This document shows, in pieces, positions 33,157-41,884 of a stretch of DNA of 64,000 nt; positions within the stretch are counted from its first letter, which is position 1; each line of letters opens with the position of its first letter. The notes below the pieces were generated by a model. That model worked only from the letters and a program-made list of their open reading frames with translations, did not search any database and was not told where the DNA came from. Position numbers and translations under genes: made by a program. This DNA is from an uncultured Ruminococcus sp. (GTDB taxonomy: Bacteria; Bacillota; Clostridia; Oscillospirales; Acutalibacteraceae). The stretch spans positions 62,001-126,000 of the forward strand of contig CAJFNC010000001.1 in NCBI GenBank assembly GCA_904393835.1, in the 5' to 3' direction.

Positions 33157-34791
33157 ATGCAGAGAATTAAAAAAATCGCTGCAATTATTCTGGCAATAGC
33201 TACGCTTTCGAGCGTATGCGTATTTGGCAGTACCTTTTCGGCAGGTGCCAGAGGAACAGGCGCCGGACTTGCCGAATGGGCACTCAACGCATATTACAGC
33301 AAATGGTCATATGTTTACGGCGGCGCAACCCCGGGTGCGGTTGACTGTTCGGGACTTATCTATTCATATTGCGGCGGTGCAAGAGTAGGAATGCTCGATG
33401 TTGCTACCGAAAAAGGTTCGGTCAGCGCAGGTATTCCCAGAGTCCACGGCTTGGGTCTGTGGATGCCCGGTCACGTAGGCGTATATGTAGGCGACGGTAT
33501 GGAGGTTGACGCAAGAGGCGACGACTACGGCGTTTGCTATCAGAGTGTTTCATCCTCATATATGGGCTGGACTTACTGGTTCAAGGTTGCCGCTTGCGAC
33601 TACATTACAAACGGTTGGGAAAGCTTTAACGGAGGTTACTACTACTATGAAAACGGTCAGTACATTGTAAGTACCTCAAGAACAATTGACGGCGTTACAT
33701 ATAACTTTGACTCAAAGGGTCGTTCAGACAAGACTCCGTCGGATATGTCGTCAAAGGCCGATTCCGGTTCATCAAGCTCGTCAGGTTCTTCTGATTCATC
33801 AAGCTCATCAAATTCTTCCGGTTCATCAAATTCATCCGGTTCGACCGGCTCTCAAACCTCAGACAAGGATCTTGTTTACAGCAACGGTTCACAGGGCGCT
33901 GAGGTCAGCAAAATTCAAAAAAGACTTACCGAGCTCGGATATTACACGGGTGAGATAAGCGGAAAATTTGACGATGCCACAGAACAGGCTTACAGAGCCT
34001 TCCAGCAGGCGGCAGGACTTGTAGTTGACGGTATTTCGGGTTCGGACAGAGAAGTTCTTTATTCCGACGATGCTCCCGAGGCTCCGAAGCAGGAGACTAC
34101 AGAGCCCGAAACAACAACTCCCGAGGTTGAGGAAACAACGGCTGCAACAGAGCCGACAACCGAGGAAGCTAAAAATGAGTTTAAAGTCGGCGATGAAAAC
34201 GACAAGATAACCGAAATTCAAAAGCAGCTTGCAGCATTGGGCTACTTTGACATTGACCCCACGGGATATTTCGGCGATTACACAGTGCAGTCAGTCAAGA
34301 ATTTCCAGCTTGCTAACAACCTTTCCGTAACGGGCGTTGTTGACGAAGATACATATAACGCGCTTTACGCAGACGATGCGGTTAAGAATCCGTACTTGGC
34401 TCAGGAAGCAGCGTCAACTCAGAGCGACGATGCTGCAGTTGTATCGGGTCCGTCCGAGATGCCTCTCACAGCAGAAATCAGCGATTTGATTATTGAAAAT
34501 GTTCAGAATCAAAGCTATACCGACACAGCGTCGGAGGTTGTTAAAAAGACAAACGTAGTTACCAAAAAGGCGCTGTCAAAGTCAGTCGATACTGTAGCTC
34601 CCGCAGTGACAACGGCTCAGGTTACACGCAGCGCAAATGTATGGCTATGGCTTGTTTTGGTTGTTATGATTCTCGGTTCGCTTACAGGCTTGTTCTTTAT
34701 GCGCGATCGCAAAACAACTCGTTACCAAAAATACTGCGCCAAAAAGCAAAAGCGTATGGCAAAGGGCAAAGAAGTAAGCAGCAGATGGTAA
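33157..34791 (+). CDS. NlpC/P60 peptidoglycan hydrolase with two PG-binding domains
   Basis: This is a secreted wall hydrolase, probably a D,L-endopeptidase. A signal peptide (about 1-30) precedes the NlpC/P60 domain (about 35-155) with catalytic Cys in GAVDCSGLIYSY and His in MPGHVGVYVGD. A Ser/Gly linker follows, then a peptidoglycan-binding_1 domain (about 250-300), an acidic Thr/Glu/Pro linker, and a second PG-binding_1 domain (about 345-400). A C-terminal membrane helix (VWLWLVLVVMILGSLTGLFF) and a basic tail anchor it. The catalytic domain being N-terminal and the C-terminus membrane bound is less usual. ATG follows ttggagg. Confidence 0.9.
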   Translation: MQRIKKIAAIILAIATLSSVCVFGSTFSAGARGTGAGLAEWALNAYYSKWSYVYGGATPGAVDCSGLIYSYCGGARVGMLDVATEKGSVSAGIPRVHGLGLWMPGHVGVYVGDGMEVDARGDDYGVCYQSVSSSYMGWTYWFKVAACDYITNGWESFNGGYYYYENGQYIVSTSRTIDGVTYNFDSKGRSDKTPSDMSSKADSGSSSSSGSSDSSSSSNSSGSSNSSGSTGSQTSDKDLVYSNGSQGAEVSKIQKRLTELGYYTGEISGKFDDATEQAYRAFQQAAGLVVDGISGSDREVLYSDDAPEAPKQETTEPETTTPEVEETTAATEPTTEEAKNEFKVGDENDKITEIQKQLAALGYFDIDPTGYFGDYTVQSVKNFQLANNLSVTGVVDEDTYNALYADDAVKNPYLAQEAASTQSDDAAVVSGPSEMPLTAEISDLIIENVQNQSYTDTASEVVKKTNVVTKKALSKSVDTVAPAVTTAQVTRSANVWLWLVLVVMILGSLTGLFFMRDRKTTRYQKYCAKKQKRMAKGKEVSSRW

Positions 34792-35126
34792 TAAGAACAT
34801 TATACAAATAAATATAATGTTTAAAGCGGCAGAGGCGTCGTTTAATGAGTATTAAAACTTGACCTTTGCCGAATAAACGTAAAACTAAAAAGCTCTATGC
34901 AGGTGGTTATCCCATTTGCATAGGGCTTTCTTGTATATTTTCAAGTTTCAGGTTGATAAGCAAAATTTTCAGGCGGGTGTATTTAGACCTGTAACTTAAC
35001 AAAAATTTGTCGGAAATAAAGTTAAGCTGCGACCGCAAATATATAGAACTGTTATATTTTTTCGATTTTGCCATGGATAAATTGCAAACTGATTTTGTTA
35101 TAAGTAAGCAGAGCTTTTTAATTTGT
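34792..35126. other. Intergenic region between convergent genes
   Basis: It contains the hydrolase terminator and otherwise AT-rich DNA; no gene, and no clear terminator for the LysR gene, was found. Confidence 0.5.
34890..34933 (+). terminator. Terminator of the NlpC/P60 gene
   Basis: A 12-bp stem aagctctatgca / tgcatagggctt (one G-U) is followed by tttcttgt. Confidence 0.8.
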
Positions 35127-36017
35127 TTAACTGCTTCTTATCTTGTATAACTGAGTTTTTAAATCGTCCAACAGTAATTGAGCTATGGGAGTAAATACCT
35201 GATATTTTTTCCAAATCATAAACATTTTTGTTTCAAGCAGCGGTTCCAACGGACGAAAACACAATTCGCTTTCGACTCCCGTATCTACCAGGCGGTCAAA
35301 AGTGAGCATATACCCAAGCCCTTCCTTTACAAAAACCGAGCCGTTATAGGCAAGATTTACCGTGCCTGAAAGATTGAGCATATCTGTTTTTTCTCCGCAC
35401 CATCTGGCAATGTCAAATTTCATTCCCTGCTCGGAGCAGATAAGTTCCTTTCCGATTAAATCCTCAAAGCATACACGCTCTTTTTTGGCAAGGGCGTCGC
35501 TCTTCTTCATAACGAGACCCCAGACGTTTGTCTCGGGAATTTCCAGATAATTATACTTTGAAAGATTCGGCGGTTCTACAATCATTGCAAAGTCAATAAG
35601 CCCTCTGTCCAGCCGTTCTGTTACCTGTTGAGTGTTTCCGTTGGTAAGGTGATAGTGAAACAGAGGATAGCGTTTTTTAAATGCTTTGATTGCCTGCGCC
35701 AAATATTTTATTTGATGAGATTCCGCACAGCCGATATGTACCTCGCCGCCGGTTATGTCGTCAAGCGCCTTAAATTCATCGGTCGTTTTATCTACCATAT
35801 CCAAAATATCTTCCGCCCGTTTACGCAGAAGCATTCCCTCATCGGTTAAGTTAAGGCTTGTACTGCCGCGGCGAAAAAGCTTTTTCCCGAGTTCCAGCTC
35901 AAGCTCTTTCATCTGTTTTGATAAAGTAGGCTGCGAAACATGAAGTGTTTCTGCCGCTCTCGACATATTTCCTGCTCTTGCTATCTCAAGAAAATAACGC
36001 AAAACCCGAATCTCCAT
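35127..36017 (-). CDS. LysR-family transcriptional regulator
   Basis: A 296-aa LTTR with N-terminal winged HTH (residues 1-60, AGNMSRAAETLHVSQPTLSK) and a C-terminal periplasmic-binding-like effector domain (about 90-290, beginning GGEVHIGCAES). It is transcribed divergently from the redox operon at 36158-39375, the standard layout for an LTTR and its target. A 21-bp palindrome with the LTTR T-N11-A pattern lies between them. The inducer is unknown; substrates of an aldehyde- or ketone-reducing pathway are a guess. Confidence 0.93.
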   Translation of the reverse strand: MEIRVLRYFLEIARAGNMSRAAETLHVSQPTLSKQMKELELELGKKLFRRGSTSLNLTDEGMLLRKRAEDILDMVDKTTDEFKALDDITGGEVHIGCAESHQIKYLAQAIKAFKKRYPLFHYHLTNGNTQQVTERLDRGLIDFAMIVEPPNLSKYNYLEIPETNVWGLVMKKSDALAKKERVCFEDLIGKELICSEQGMKFDIARWCGEKTDMLNLSGTVNLAYNGSVFVKEGLGYMLTFDRLVDTGVESELCFRPLEPLLETKMFMIWKKYQVFTPIAQLLLDDLKTQLYKIRSS

Positions 36018-36064
36018 TGATTGTCACTCCTTGTGTATCTGATAAGGTCAGTATAGTCAAAAGC

Positions 36065-36085
36065 GATATTCTTGTCAAGAATATC
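36065..36085. promoter_or_regulatory. LysR operator palindrome
   Basis: gatattctt-gtc-aagaatatc has perfect 9-base arms and contains the LTTR T-N11-A core. It is centred about 66 bases before the predicted start (36141) of the divergent operon, the classical position of an LTTR recognition site. Confidence 0.8.
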
Positions 36086-36105
36086 ATGATATGAAATATA
36101 AATAT

Positions 36106-36134
36106 TAGACATACTTCAAATGCACGGCTATAAT
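36106..36134 (+). promoter_or_regulatory. Promoter of the LysR-controlled operon
   Basis: TAGACA (36106-36111), 17 bases, TATAAT (36129-36134). The predicted start is almost at the SD of the first gene, leaving a very short leader. Confidence 0.7.
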
Positions 36135-36157
36135 AAAAATGAAGGAGGTGCAAAAGA

Positions 36158-36391
36158 ATGGCAGAAGCATCAGATACCATTGGTATGGTCTATCAGAACT
36201 TAAAAGACGCCGGCTGCGACAGTCAGACCACCGAACAATGTATGTCGCTTATAAGAAACGGTGATTATCGCGGGCTGATGCCCATTCTTATAAGCTATCG
36301 AAAAACATTGCTTAACTCTGTGCGTCTCGGACAAAAACAAATTGATTGTCTTGATTATCTGATTTACAAAATTCAAAAGGAAACTATATAG
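36158..36391 (+). CDS. 77-aa small protein, first gene of the LysR-controlled operon
   Basis: A small soluble protein with two or three predicted helices, starting MAEASDTIGMVYQNLKDAG and ending in a Leu/Ile/Tyr-rich amphipathic helix (KQIDCLDYLIYKIQKE). There is a strong SD (gaaggaggtg). The family is not recognised with confidence; similar short genes beside iron alcohol dehydrogenases are my loose impression only. It ends 13 bases before the dehydrogenase gene. Confidence 0.75.
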   Translation: MAEASDTIGMVYQNLKDAGCDSQTTEQCMSLIRNGDYRGLMPILISYRKTLLNSVRLGQKQIDCLDYLIYKIQKETI

Positions 36392-36404
36392 GAGGAATCT
36401 CATT

Positions 36405-37580
36405 ATGAATATGAACTTTGATTTTAACAATCCCACAAGAATCTTATTCGGCAGCGGCAAGCTCAGCGAGCTGGGCGCACAACAAATGCCGGGGAAAAAG
36501 GCGCTTTTGCTGATGTCAGGCGGCAAGTCCGCAAAGGTGAGCGGTGCCTATGACCGTACCCTTGAACAGCTTGACAAGGCGGGCGTAGAAGTAGCGGAAT
36601 TTGCGAAAGTAATGGAAAATCCCGTAAAGGAAATGGTTATGGAAGGTGCGGCTTTTGCGCGTGAAAACGGCTGCGACTTTATTGTAGCGTTAGGCGGAGG
36701 CGCGGTGTTGGATTCCGCTGTGGCTGTTTCCGCAATGGCTGCAAACCCCGGAGACCTGTGGGACTATGTTAACGGCGGTACCGGAAAGGGTAAGCCGCTT
36801 GTAAACCCCGGTTTGCCTATTGTCACCATTACCCTCACTGCCTGAACAGGCTCTGAGGTCAACTGCTGGGGCGTTATCTCAAATATGGAAACAAAAGAAA
36901 AAATCGGTTTCGGCGATCCCGCGTTGGTTCCTGTGCTTGCAATTGTCGATCCGGAGCTTATGAAAACCGTTCCTTCAAAGTACACCGCTTATCAGGGGTT
37001 TGACGCTTTGTTCCACAACACCGAAGTAATGATGTCAAACGGTGTAAACATTCTCAGCGAGACTATTGCCTTGTCCGCTATTGAGAACATTTCAAAATAT
37101 TTACCCCGTGCAGTTAAGAACGGCGGCGATTTGGAAGCTCGTGAGCATGTTGCCTACGGCAGCACCATGGCGGGTATAACAATGCAGCTCACCAGCACTA
37201 CCGCGCAACATTCTATGGAGCACGCTATGAGCGCATATCATCACAATTTGCCCCACGGTGCGGGACTTATTATGATTTCAAAAGAGTTTGCACAATTCTT
37301 TATTGATAAACACGCTTGCGATGAACAGTTTATTAAAATGGCGCAGGCTATGGGAATTGAGAACGCCGACGACCCAAATGATTTTATTACGGCTCTTGTC
37401 AAATTACAGGAAGAATGCGGCGTTGCAGATTTAAAAATGAGCGACTACGGAATTACACCTGATGAGTTTATGACTCTTGCGGTAAATGCCCGTGAGACTA
37501 TGGGCGGTCTGTTCTTGGCGAATCCCTGCCCTATGTCAGACGAAGAGTGCGCGGGTATTTTTGAAAAATCTTTTAGATAA
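36405..37580 (+). pseudogene. Iron-containing alcohol dehydrogenase interrupted by an in-frame TGA
   Basis: Read through, this is a full-length (391-codon) group III iron-dependent alcohol dehydrogenase. The N-terminal half has FGSGKLSELG and LGGGAVLDSAVAV; the C-terminal half has the metal-ligand segments FDALFHNTEVM and HAMSAYHHNLPHG. Codon 147 (36843-36845) is TGA, in the conserved T-A-G-T-G-S-E motif, exactly where Gly is expected (GGA to TGA is one change). The frame is intact on both sides. ATG at 36885 after the stop has no SD, so a functional second fragment is unlikely. Nonsense mutation or sequencing error are likeliest; recoding is less so. The SD (ataggagg) is intact. Confidence 0.85.
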
Positions 37581-37627
37581 TCTTGTCTGATGTGAGTATT
37601 ATAATTCGTACGGTAGCTTATGCACAG

Positions 37628-37676
37628 GAATATCCGCGTTGTTCGGCGTTTAAGTGAATAGCGTGGATATTGCTAA
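37628..37676. other. Inverted repeat in the gap before the acetyltransferase
   Basis: aatatcc(gcg) and (gcgt)ggatatt pair across about 30 bases in the 203-base gap between dehydrogenase and acetyltransferase genes. No T-run follows. No good promoter was found in the gap. Confidence 0.35.
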
Positions 37677-37783
37677 AATTTGACTGTTGTAGATTTTGAG
37701 CAGACGATGCATTAGATAAAATAAATTTGACAATTTAAACAGGGATATTCTCTGCTCATTTGAAAAAGAAAGGGTGAATAATT

Positions 37784-38347
37784 TTGACTGTACAAGATGT
37801 AATAGAAGGATTTAAGGAAGACGCGCCGCAAAACGCTGAGCGTGACGCTTATGCCGACGAGCTGTACCAGGAGGCTATCCGCATTGGTATGGAACTAAAT
37901 ACCTGCTATCACACTCCAAAAGAGATTAGAGAAATTATGGGAAGATTGATCGGCAAACCCGTTGATGACACTTTTCGTTTATTTCCGCCGTTTTACACGG
38001 ACTTTGGCAAGAATATTACCTTAGGAAAAGATGTGTTTATCAATTCCTGTTGTCACTTTCAGGACCAGGGAGGCATTACTGTCGGTGACGGCGCTTTTAT
38101 CGGTCACAATGTTGTCCTTGCTACTATCAACCATGATTTACAGCCGAAGTATAACAGAAAAAATCACTATGCTCCGATTATTATCGGAAAAAATGTGTGG
38201 ATAGGTTCAAATGCCACAATCCTTTCGGGCGTCACGGTGGGTGACTGGGCAGTAGTGGCGGCAGGAGCCGTGGTAACAAAAGATGTTCCGCCTATGACCG
38301 TAGTAGGAGGCGTCCCGGCAAAAATAATAAAAACAATATCTGAATAA
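37784..38347 (+). CDS. Maltose/galactoside O-acetyltransferase-like protein
   Basis: An acetyl-CoA-dependent sugar O-acetyltransferase with left-handed beta-helix (hexapeptide repeats, about residues 75-180: [53 protein letters not shown]). An N-terminal Mac domain is present, and the catalytic His is in NHDLQP. 187 aa is the usual length. It starts at TTG 37784 with aaagggtga upstream. It is the third gene of the LysR-controlled group, though the long gap before it leaves room for a separate promoter. Confidence 0.92.
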   Translation: MTVQDVIEGFKEDAPQNAERDAYADELYQEAIRIGMELNTCYHTPKEIREIMGRLIGKPVDDTFRLFPPFYTDFGKNITLGKDVFINSCCHFQDQGGITVGDGAFIGHNVVLATINHDLQPKYNRKNHYAPIIIGKNVWIGSNATILSGVTVGDWAVVAAGAVVTKDVPPMTVVGGVPAKIIKTISE

Positions 38348-38361
38348 CAGAGGTTGCAAAA

Positions 38362-39375
38362 ATGAGGCGCTTTCTTACACTGTTATTGTCTTTAACCCTT
38401 TTGGTTGTTATATCTGCCTGCGGACAATCGGCACAAAACGGCGAAACAGCCGAAAAAACGCCCGCAATCAATTCACAAGAAAACTCTTCCGATAAAGAGC
38501 AGCCCGACAGCAAAACGCAGGAAGCCGATACTTAGGCTGCGCAGACAAAGGAAAATCCCGGCAGCTTCAATTTTAAAACGAAAACCGTTATGCTCAACAG
38601 CGGTTATGAAATGCCTATTATGGGCTTGGGAACTTACAGCCTTTCGGATGAGGAATGTTATAATTCTGTTACCGCTTTGCTCAATGCAGGCGGTCGGCTG
38701 ATTGATACGGCATATATTTATGATAACGAAGCTGCCGTGGGGCGCGCGGTGCGTGATTCGGGTGTTCCCAGAGAAGAAATTTTCGTTATTACAAAACTAT
38801 ATCCCAACCAATTTTCAAACCCTGAGGAAGCCATTGATTTAGCGCTTGAGACGCTGAATATTGAATACATTGATATGATGCTTTTGCACCACCCCGGCGA
38901 CGGAGACGTACAGGCGTACCATGCAATGGAGCAGGCCGTTAAGGCAGGAAAAATCCGATCTATAGGTTTGTCTAACTGGTATGTTGAAGAACTGGAAGAG
39001 TTCTTGCCTCAGGTAAACATTACCCCTGCATTGGTGCAAAATGAAATTCACCCTTACTACCAGGAAAATGATGTAATTCCGTATATTCAGAAATTGGGAA
39101 TAACGGTTCAAGGGTGGTATCCGTTCGGCGGCAGAGGTCATACGGCGGAACTGTTGGGCGATGAAACAATTTCCGCCATTGCAAAAGCGCACGGAGTGAC
39201 TTGTGCGCAGGTGATTTTACGGTGGAATCTCCAAAAGGGTGTTGTGGTAATTCCCGGTTCCGCAAACCCGGAACATATTCGAGAAAACCTTGATTTGTTC
39301 GGATTTGAACTGACTGAGGATGAAATGAATCGGATTAACGCATTAGATCGCAATGAAAAGCACGATTGGTATTAA
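38362..39375 (+). pseudogene. Lipoprotein-type aldo/keto reductase interrupted by an in-frame TAG
   Basis: From ATG 38362 a lipoprotein signal (SLTLLVVISACGQ, lipobox ISAC) and a polar linker run to codon 57, then TAG at 38533-38535. The same frame continues without another stop through a complete aldo/keto reductase: NSGYEMPIMGLGTYSLSDEE, catalytic Asp/Tyr region RLIDTAYIYDNEAAVG, Lys in VITKLYPNQF, His in MLLHHPGD, and the NADPH site VIPGSANPEH. The fused form would be 337 aa and surface anchored. CAG to TAG is one change. Internal start at ATG 38590 would give a 261-aa cytosolic enzyme but has no convincing SD. It follows the acetyltransferase by 14 bases. Confidence 0.8.
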
Positions 39376-39521
39376 GGAGATTTATATCAGATTTGGCGGC
39401 GCTGAAATGTTATATGCTGAATCGAGTTTTTTAAGAGCTTATTTATTGACAATTATTTAAAGGTTGCATACTTTTTCATTTTGTTGTACAATGTGTACAA
39501 CGAGTATAAAGAAGTGATAAT

Positions 39522-40124
39522 ATGGAAAATGAAAGGCTCAAGAAGCAAATTGAGTTCTGCCTTGAGGCGGATAAAGAAAAACTTGTTACTCGGCAAACGC
39601 TAGTGTCGGATTCAAGCAGGGGAGAAACCGACGCCGAACACGCCTGGCATCTGGCGCTGATGTGTATTTTGCTTTCGGAGTATGCCGATGAGAAAATTGA
39701 TTTGCTCAAAACCGTTACGATGGTTTTAATACATGATATTGTCGAGATTGACGCGGGTGACACCTACGCTTATGATGAAAACGCCAAGCAGACTCAGGCT
39801 TTGCGCGAGCAAACGGCGGCGGACAGAATTTTTAAAATTTTGCCCGAAGAGCAGGGAGAAAAGCTGAAGGCGTTATGGTATGAATTTGAAGAGTGCAAAA
39901 CCGCCGAAGCAAAATTTGCGCACACTATGGATAATTTTCAGCCTGTAATGCTCAATGCGGCGACCGACGGAAAAATGTGGCTGAAAAACAAAGTAAAACT
40001 GTCTCAGATTTTAAAGCGTAATGAGGTCACCGGTGAGGGTTCAAAACAACTTTGGGAGTTTTCCTGCAACAATTTTATTAAGCCGAATGTTGAAAAAGGC
40101 AGAATTAAAGATGATGTAAACTGA
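39522..40124 (+). CDS. HD-domain hydrolase, YfbR-like
   Basis: The 200-aa protein has the HD phosphohydrolase pattern: H in DAEHAWHLAL, the HD doublet in VLIHDIVEIDAGD and a late Asp in AHTMDNFQP. The family includes E. coli YfbR, a 5'-deoxynucleotidase; nucleotide monophosphates are likely substrates by analogy. Cytoplasmic. ATG has a modest SD (gaagtga). It stands alone between the interrupted redox operon and rubredoxin. Confidence 0.88.
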   Translation: MENERLKKQIEFCLEADKEKLVTRQTLVSDSSRGETDAEHAWHLALMCILLSEYADEKIDLLKTVTMVLIHDIVEIDAGDTYAYDENAKQTQALREQTAADRIFKILPEEQGEKLKALWYEFEECKTAEAKFAHTMDNFQPVMLNAATDGKMWLKNKVKLSQILKRNEVTGEGSKQLWEFSCNNFIKPNVEKGRIKDDVN

Positions 40125-40223
40125 TTTAATCCGATAATAGATGCTAAATATCAATAGTGAATATATTTTTTATAATATCAAATATTATAAATAAATATAT
40201 ATCTTGCGGACGGAGGTGAAATT

Positions 40224-40382
40224 ATGAAATACGTATGCGATGTTTGCGGTTGGGAATACGACGAGGCTGAAGGCTGTCCCGATCAGGGAATTGCTCCCGG
40301 CACAAAGTTTGAAGATTTGCCCGACGATTTTGTTTGCCCGCTCTGCGGCGTAGGCAAGGATGATTTTTCACCCGTTGAGTAA
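40224..40382 (+). CDS. Rubredoxin
   Basis: A 52-aa electron carrier with one Fe bound by four Cys: C5-x-x-C8 ([10 protein letters not shown]) and C38-x-x-C41 ([13 protein letters not shown]). The loop [14 protein letters not shown] is diagnostic. An extra Cys18 sits where most rubredoxins have Asp (G-D-P becomes G-C-P). It probably serves oxygen or peroxide detoxification in this anaerobe. Strong SD cggaggtga. Too short for many gene finders. Confidence 0.95.
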   Translation: MKYVCDVCGWEYDEAEGCPDQGIAPGTKFEDLPDDFVCPLCGVGKDDFSPVE

Positions 40383-40403
40383 TTCAAAATCAAAGAGAAA
40401 TTA

Positions 40404-40440
40404 AAAGGTGCGGCAAACTTTTGGTTGCCGCGCCTTTTTG
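40404..40440 (+). terminator. Rubredoxin terminator
   Basis: A 13-bp stem aaaggtgcggcaa / ttgccgcgccttt (one G-U) with T-run. Confidence 0.9.
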
Positions 40441-40560
40441 CCTTTATGAATACATACAATTAAAATTATGCTGATGTGTGCGAATAGGCAGTCAAATATA
40501 AAGTACAATTCGTGTCATAAAAAGATATATGATATAATTCGATAAAATACGGCAAAAATA

Positions 40561-40589
40561 TTGACTTGAATGAAAAAAAGCAGTAAAAT
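40561..40589 (+). promoter_or_regulatory. Candidate promoter overlapping the DUF815 start
   Basis: TTGACT (40561-40566), 17 bases, TAAAAT (40584-40589). If used, the first ATG (40570) would be upstream of the transcript and translation would begin at 40603-40612. Confidence 0.4.
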
Positions 40590-41841
40590 TATAGCGATTG
40601 GAATGATGAATATGAATAATGTTACTAAAACAAGATTACAACTTTCCTCGCTTTCTGTTTTCAGAGGAATTATGAAAAGAAGTGTGGTAAAGGCTTTTTA
40701 CAAACTTTTGCTTTCACTCGATAAACAACCCGATGAATTTTTGAATGCTTACGGTGATTTTTATTCGCTTATCAGTGAGCGCAATTGCAGCGACAACCTT
40801 GCATATTCAATGACGGAGGCTGCGCTTTTTGATGAAAACTGCTTTACAAGAGCTGCTGCGGGCGGAAAATACGCTTCTCTTCCGCAAAATGTTTTAAATG
40901 CGGTTAAGCGTGACTGCGAAGCAATTTTGTCTGCTTCTGCGCTTACGCCTGACGAAATTCTGCAAAGCTACAAATATTATGACGAGATAAAGGACATTGT
41001 TCCGTCTTTGCCGAGGTGGGAGGCAGGCGAATGTGCTCCCAGCTTTAAAATGTTCGACGGCTCGCTTGACAAGGTTGCGCAGTATTATAAGGAAAACGGC
41101 TGCGGAATTTTTGCCAGATACAAGGCGTTTATTTGGCGCGACGGCGATATCCAGCCTGTTTTGCATCCCGACAAAATCGATATGGATTCATTTACGGGCT
41201 ACGAGCTCCAGCGTGACCTGGTTGTCAACAATACAAAGTCGTTTATTGAGGGCAAAAGCTGCAACAACTGTCTTTTGTACGGCGATAAGGGCACGGGTAA
41301 AAGCTCTACCGTTAAGGCGATTGCCAACGAGTTCAGAAAGGACGGCTTGAGAATTGTTGAAATTCCCAAGGAGCGTTTGATTGATTTTCCGATACTCGTT
41401 GATAAAATCGCGGCGCTGCCGATGAAGTTTATCATATTTATCGACGATTTGTCTTTCCAAAAGCAGGATCAAAGCTATACAACGCTTAAAGCAGTGCTTG
41501 AGGGCGGACTTGCCGCAAGACCCGACAATGCGCTTATCTACGCTACGTCCAACCGTCGTCATCTTGTTAAGGAAACATTTTCCGACAGAACGGACGACGA
41601 TATTAATACACGTGACAATATGCAGGAGAGTTTATCGCTTTCCGACCGTTTCGGACTTGCCGTTTGCTACTCAATTCCCACTAAAAAGGAATTTCTTGAT
41701 ATTGTTTGTGCTCTTGCAAAGGAAAAAGGCATAAATATGTCTAAGGAAGAGCTTGAACTGGGCGCGGAAAAATTCGCGCTTTCAAGGGGCGGTCGCTCAC
41801 CGCGCTGCGCGAAACAGTATGTTGAGTCTCTTTTCTGTTGA
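40570..41841 (+). CDS. DUF815-family AAA ATPase
   Basis: An ATPase with Walker A LLYGDKGTGKSS, Walker B KFIIFIDDLSF and a sensor ATSNRRHLVKE, in the C-terminal 250 residues; the N-terminal 170 residues are helical. This matches the DUF815 group, of unknown function. 423 aa from the first ATG, but no SD is near it; ATG codons at 40603 and 40612 (preceded by ttgga) are alternatives. The next gene follows after 43 bases and may be coexpressed. Confidence 0.88.
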   Translation: MKKSSKIIAIGMMNMNNVTKTRLQLSSLSVFRGIMKRSVVKAFYKLLLSLDKQPDEFLNAYGDFYSLISERNCSDNLAYSMTEAALFDENCFTRAAAGGKYASLPQNVLNAVKRDCEAILSASALTPDEILQSYKYYDEIKDIVPSLPRWEAGECAPSFKMFDGSLDKVAQYYKENGCGIFARYKAFIWRDGDIQPVLHPDKIDMDSFTGYELQRDLVVNNTKSFIEGKSCNNCLLYGDKGTGKSSTVKAIANEFRKDGLRIVEIPKERLIDFPILVDKIAALPMKFIIFIDDLSFQKQDQSYTTLKAVLEGGLAARPDNALIYATSNRRHLVKETFSDRTDDDINTRDNMQESLSLSDRFGLAVCYSIPTKKEFLDIVCALAKEKGINMSKEELELGAEKFALSRGGRSPRCAKQYVESLFC

Positions 41842-41884
41842 TTTATCGGAACATTTAACTTTATTTGCTTATCGGAGGAATAAA

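Noticed and set aside
36843-36845. Selenocysteine at the in-frame TGA of the alcohol dehydrogenase
   Set aside because: The position is a conserved Gly with no redox role, and I found no convincing stem-loop of SECIS type right after the codon; a GGA to TGA change explains it.
41753-41884. Longer start for the substrate-binding lipoprotein
   Set aside because: It would overlap the ATPase gene, lacks an SD, and would bury the lipoprotein signal inside the protein.
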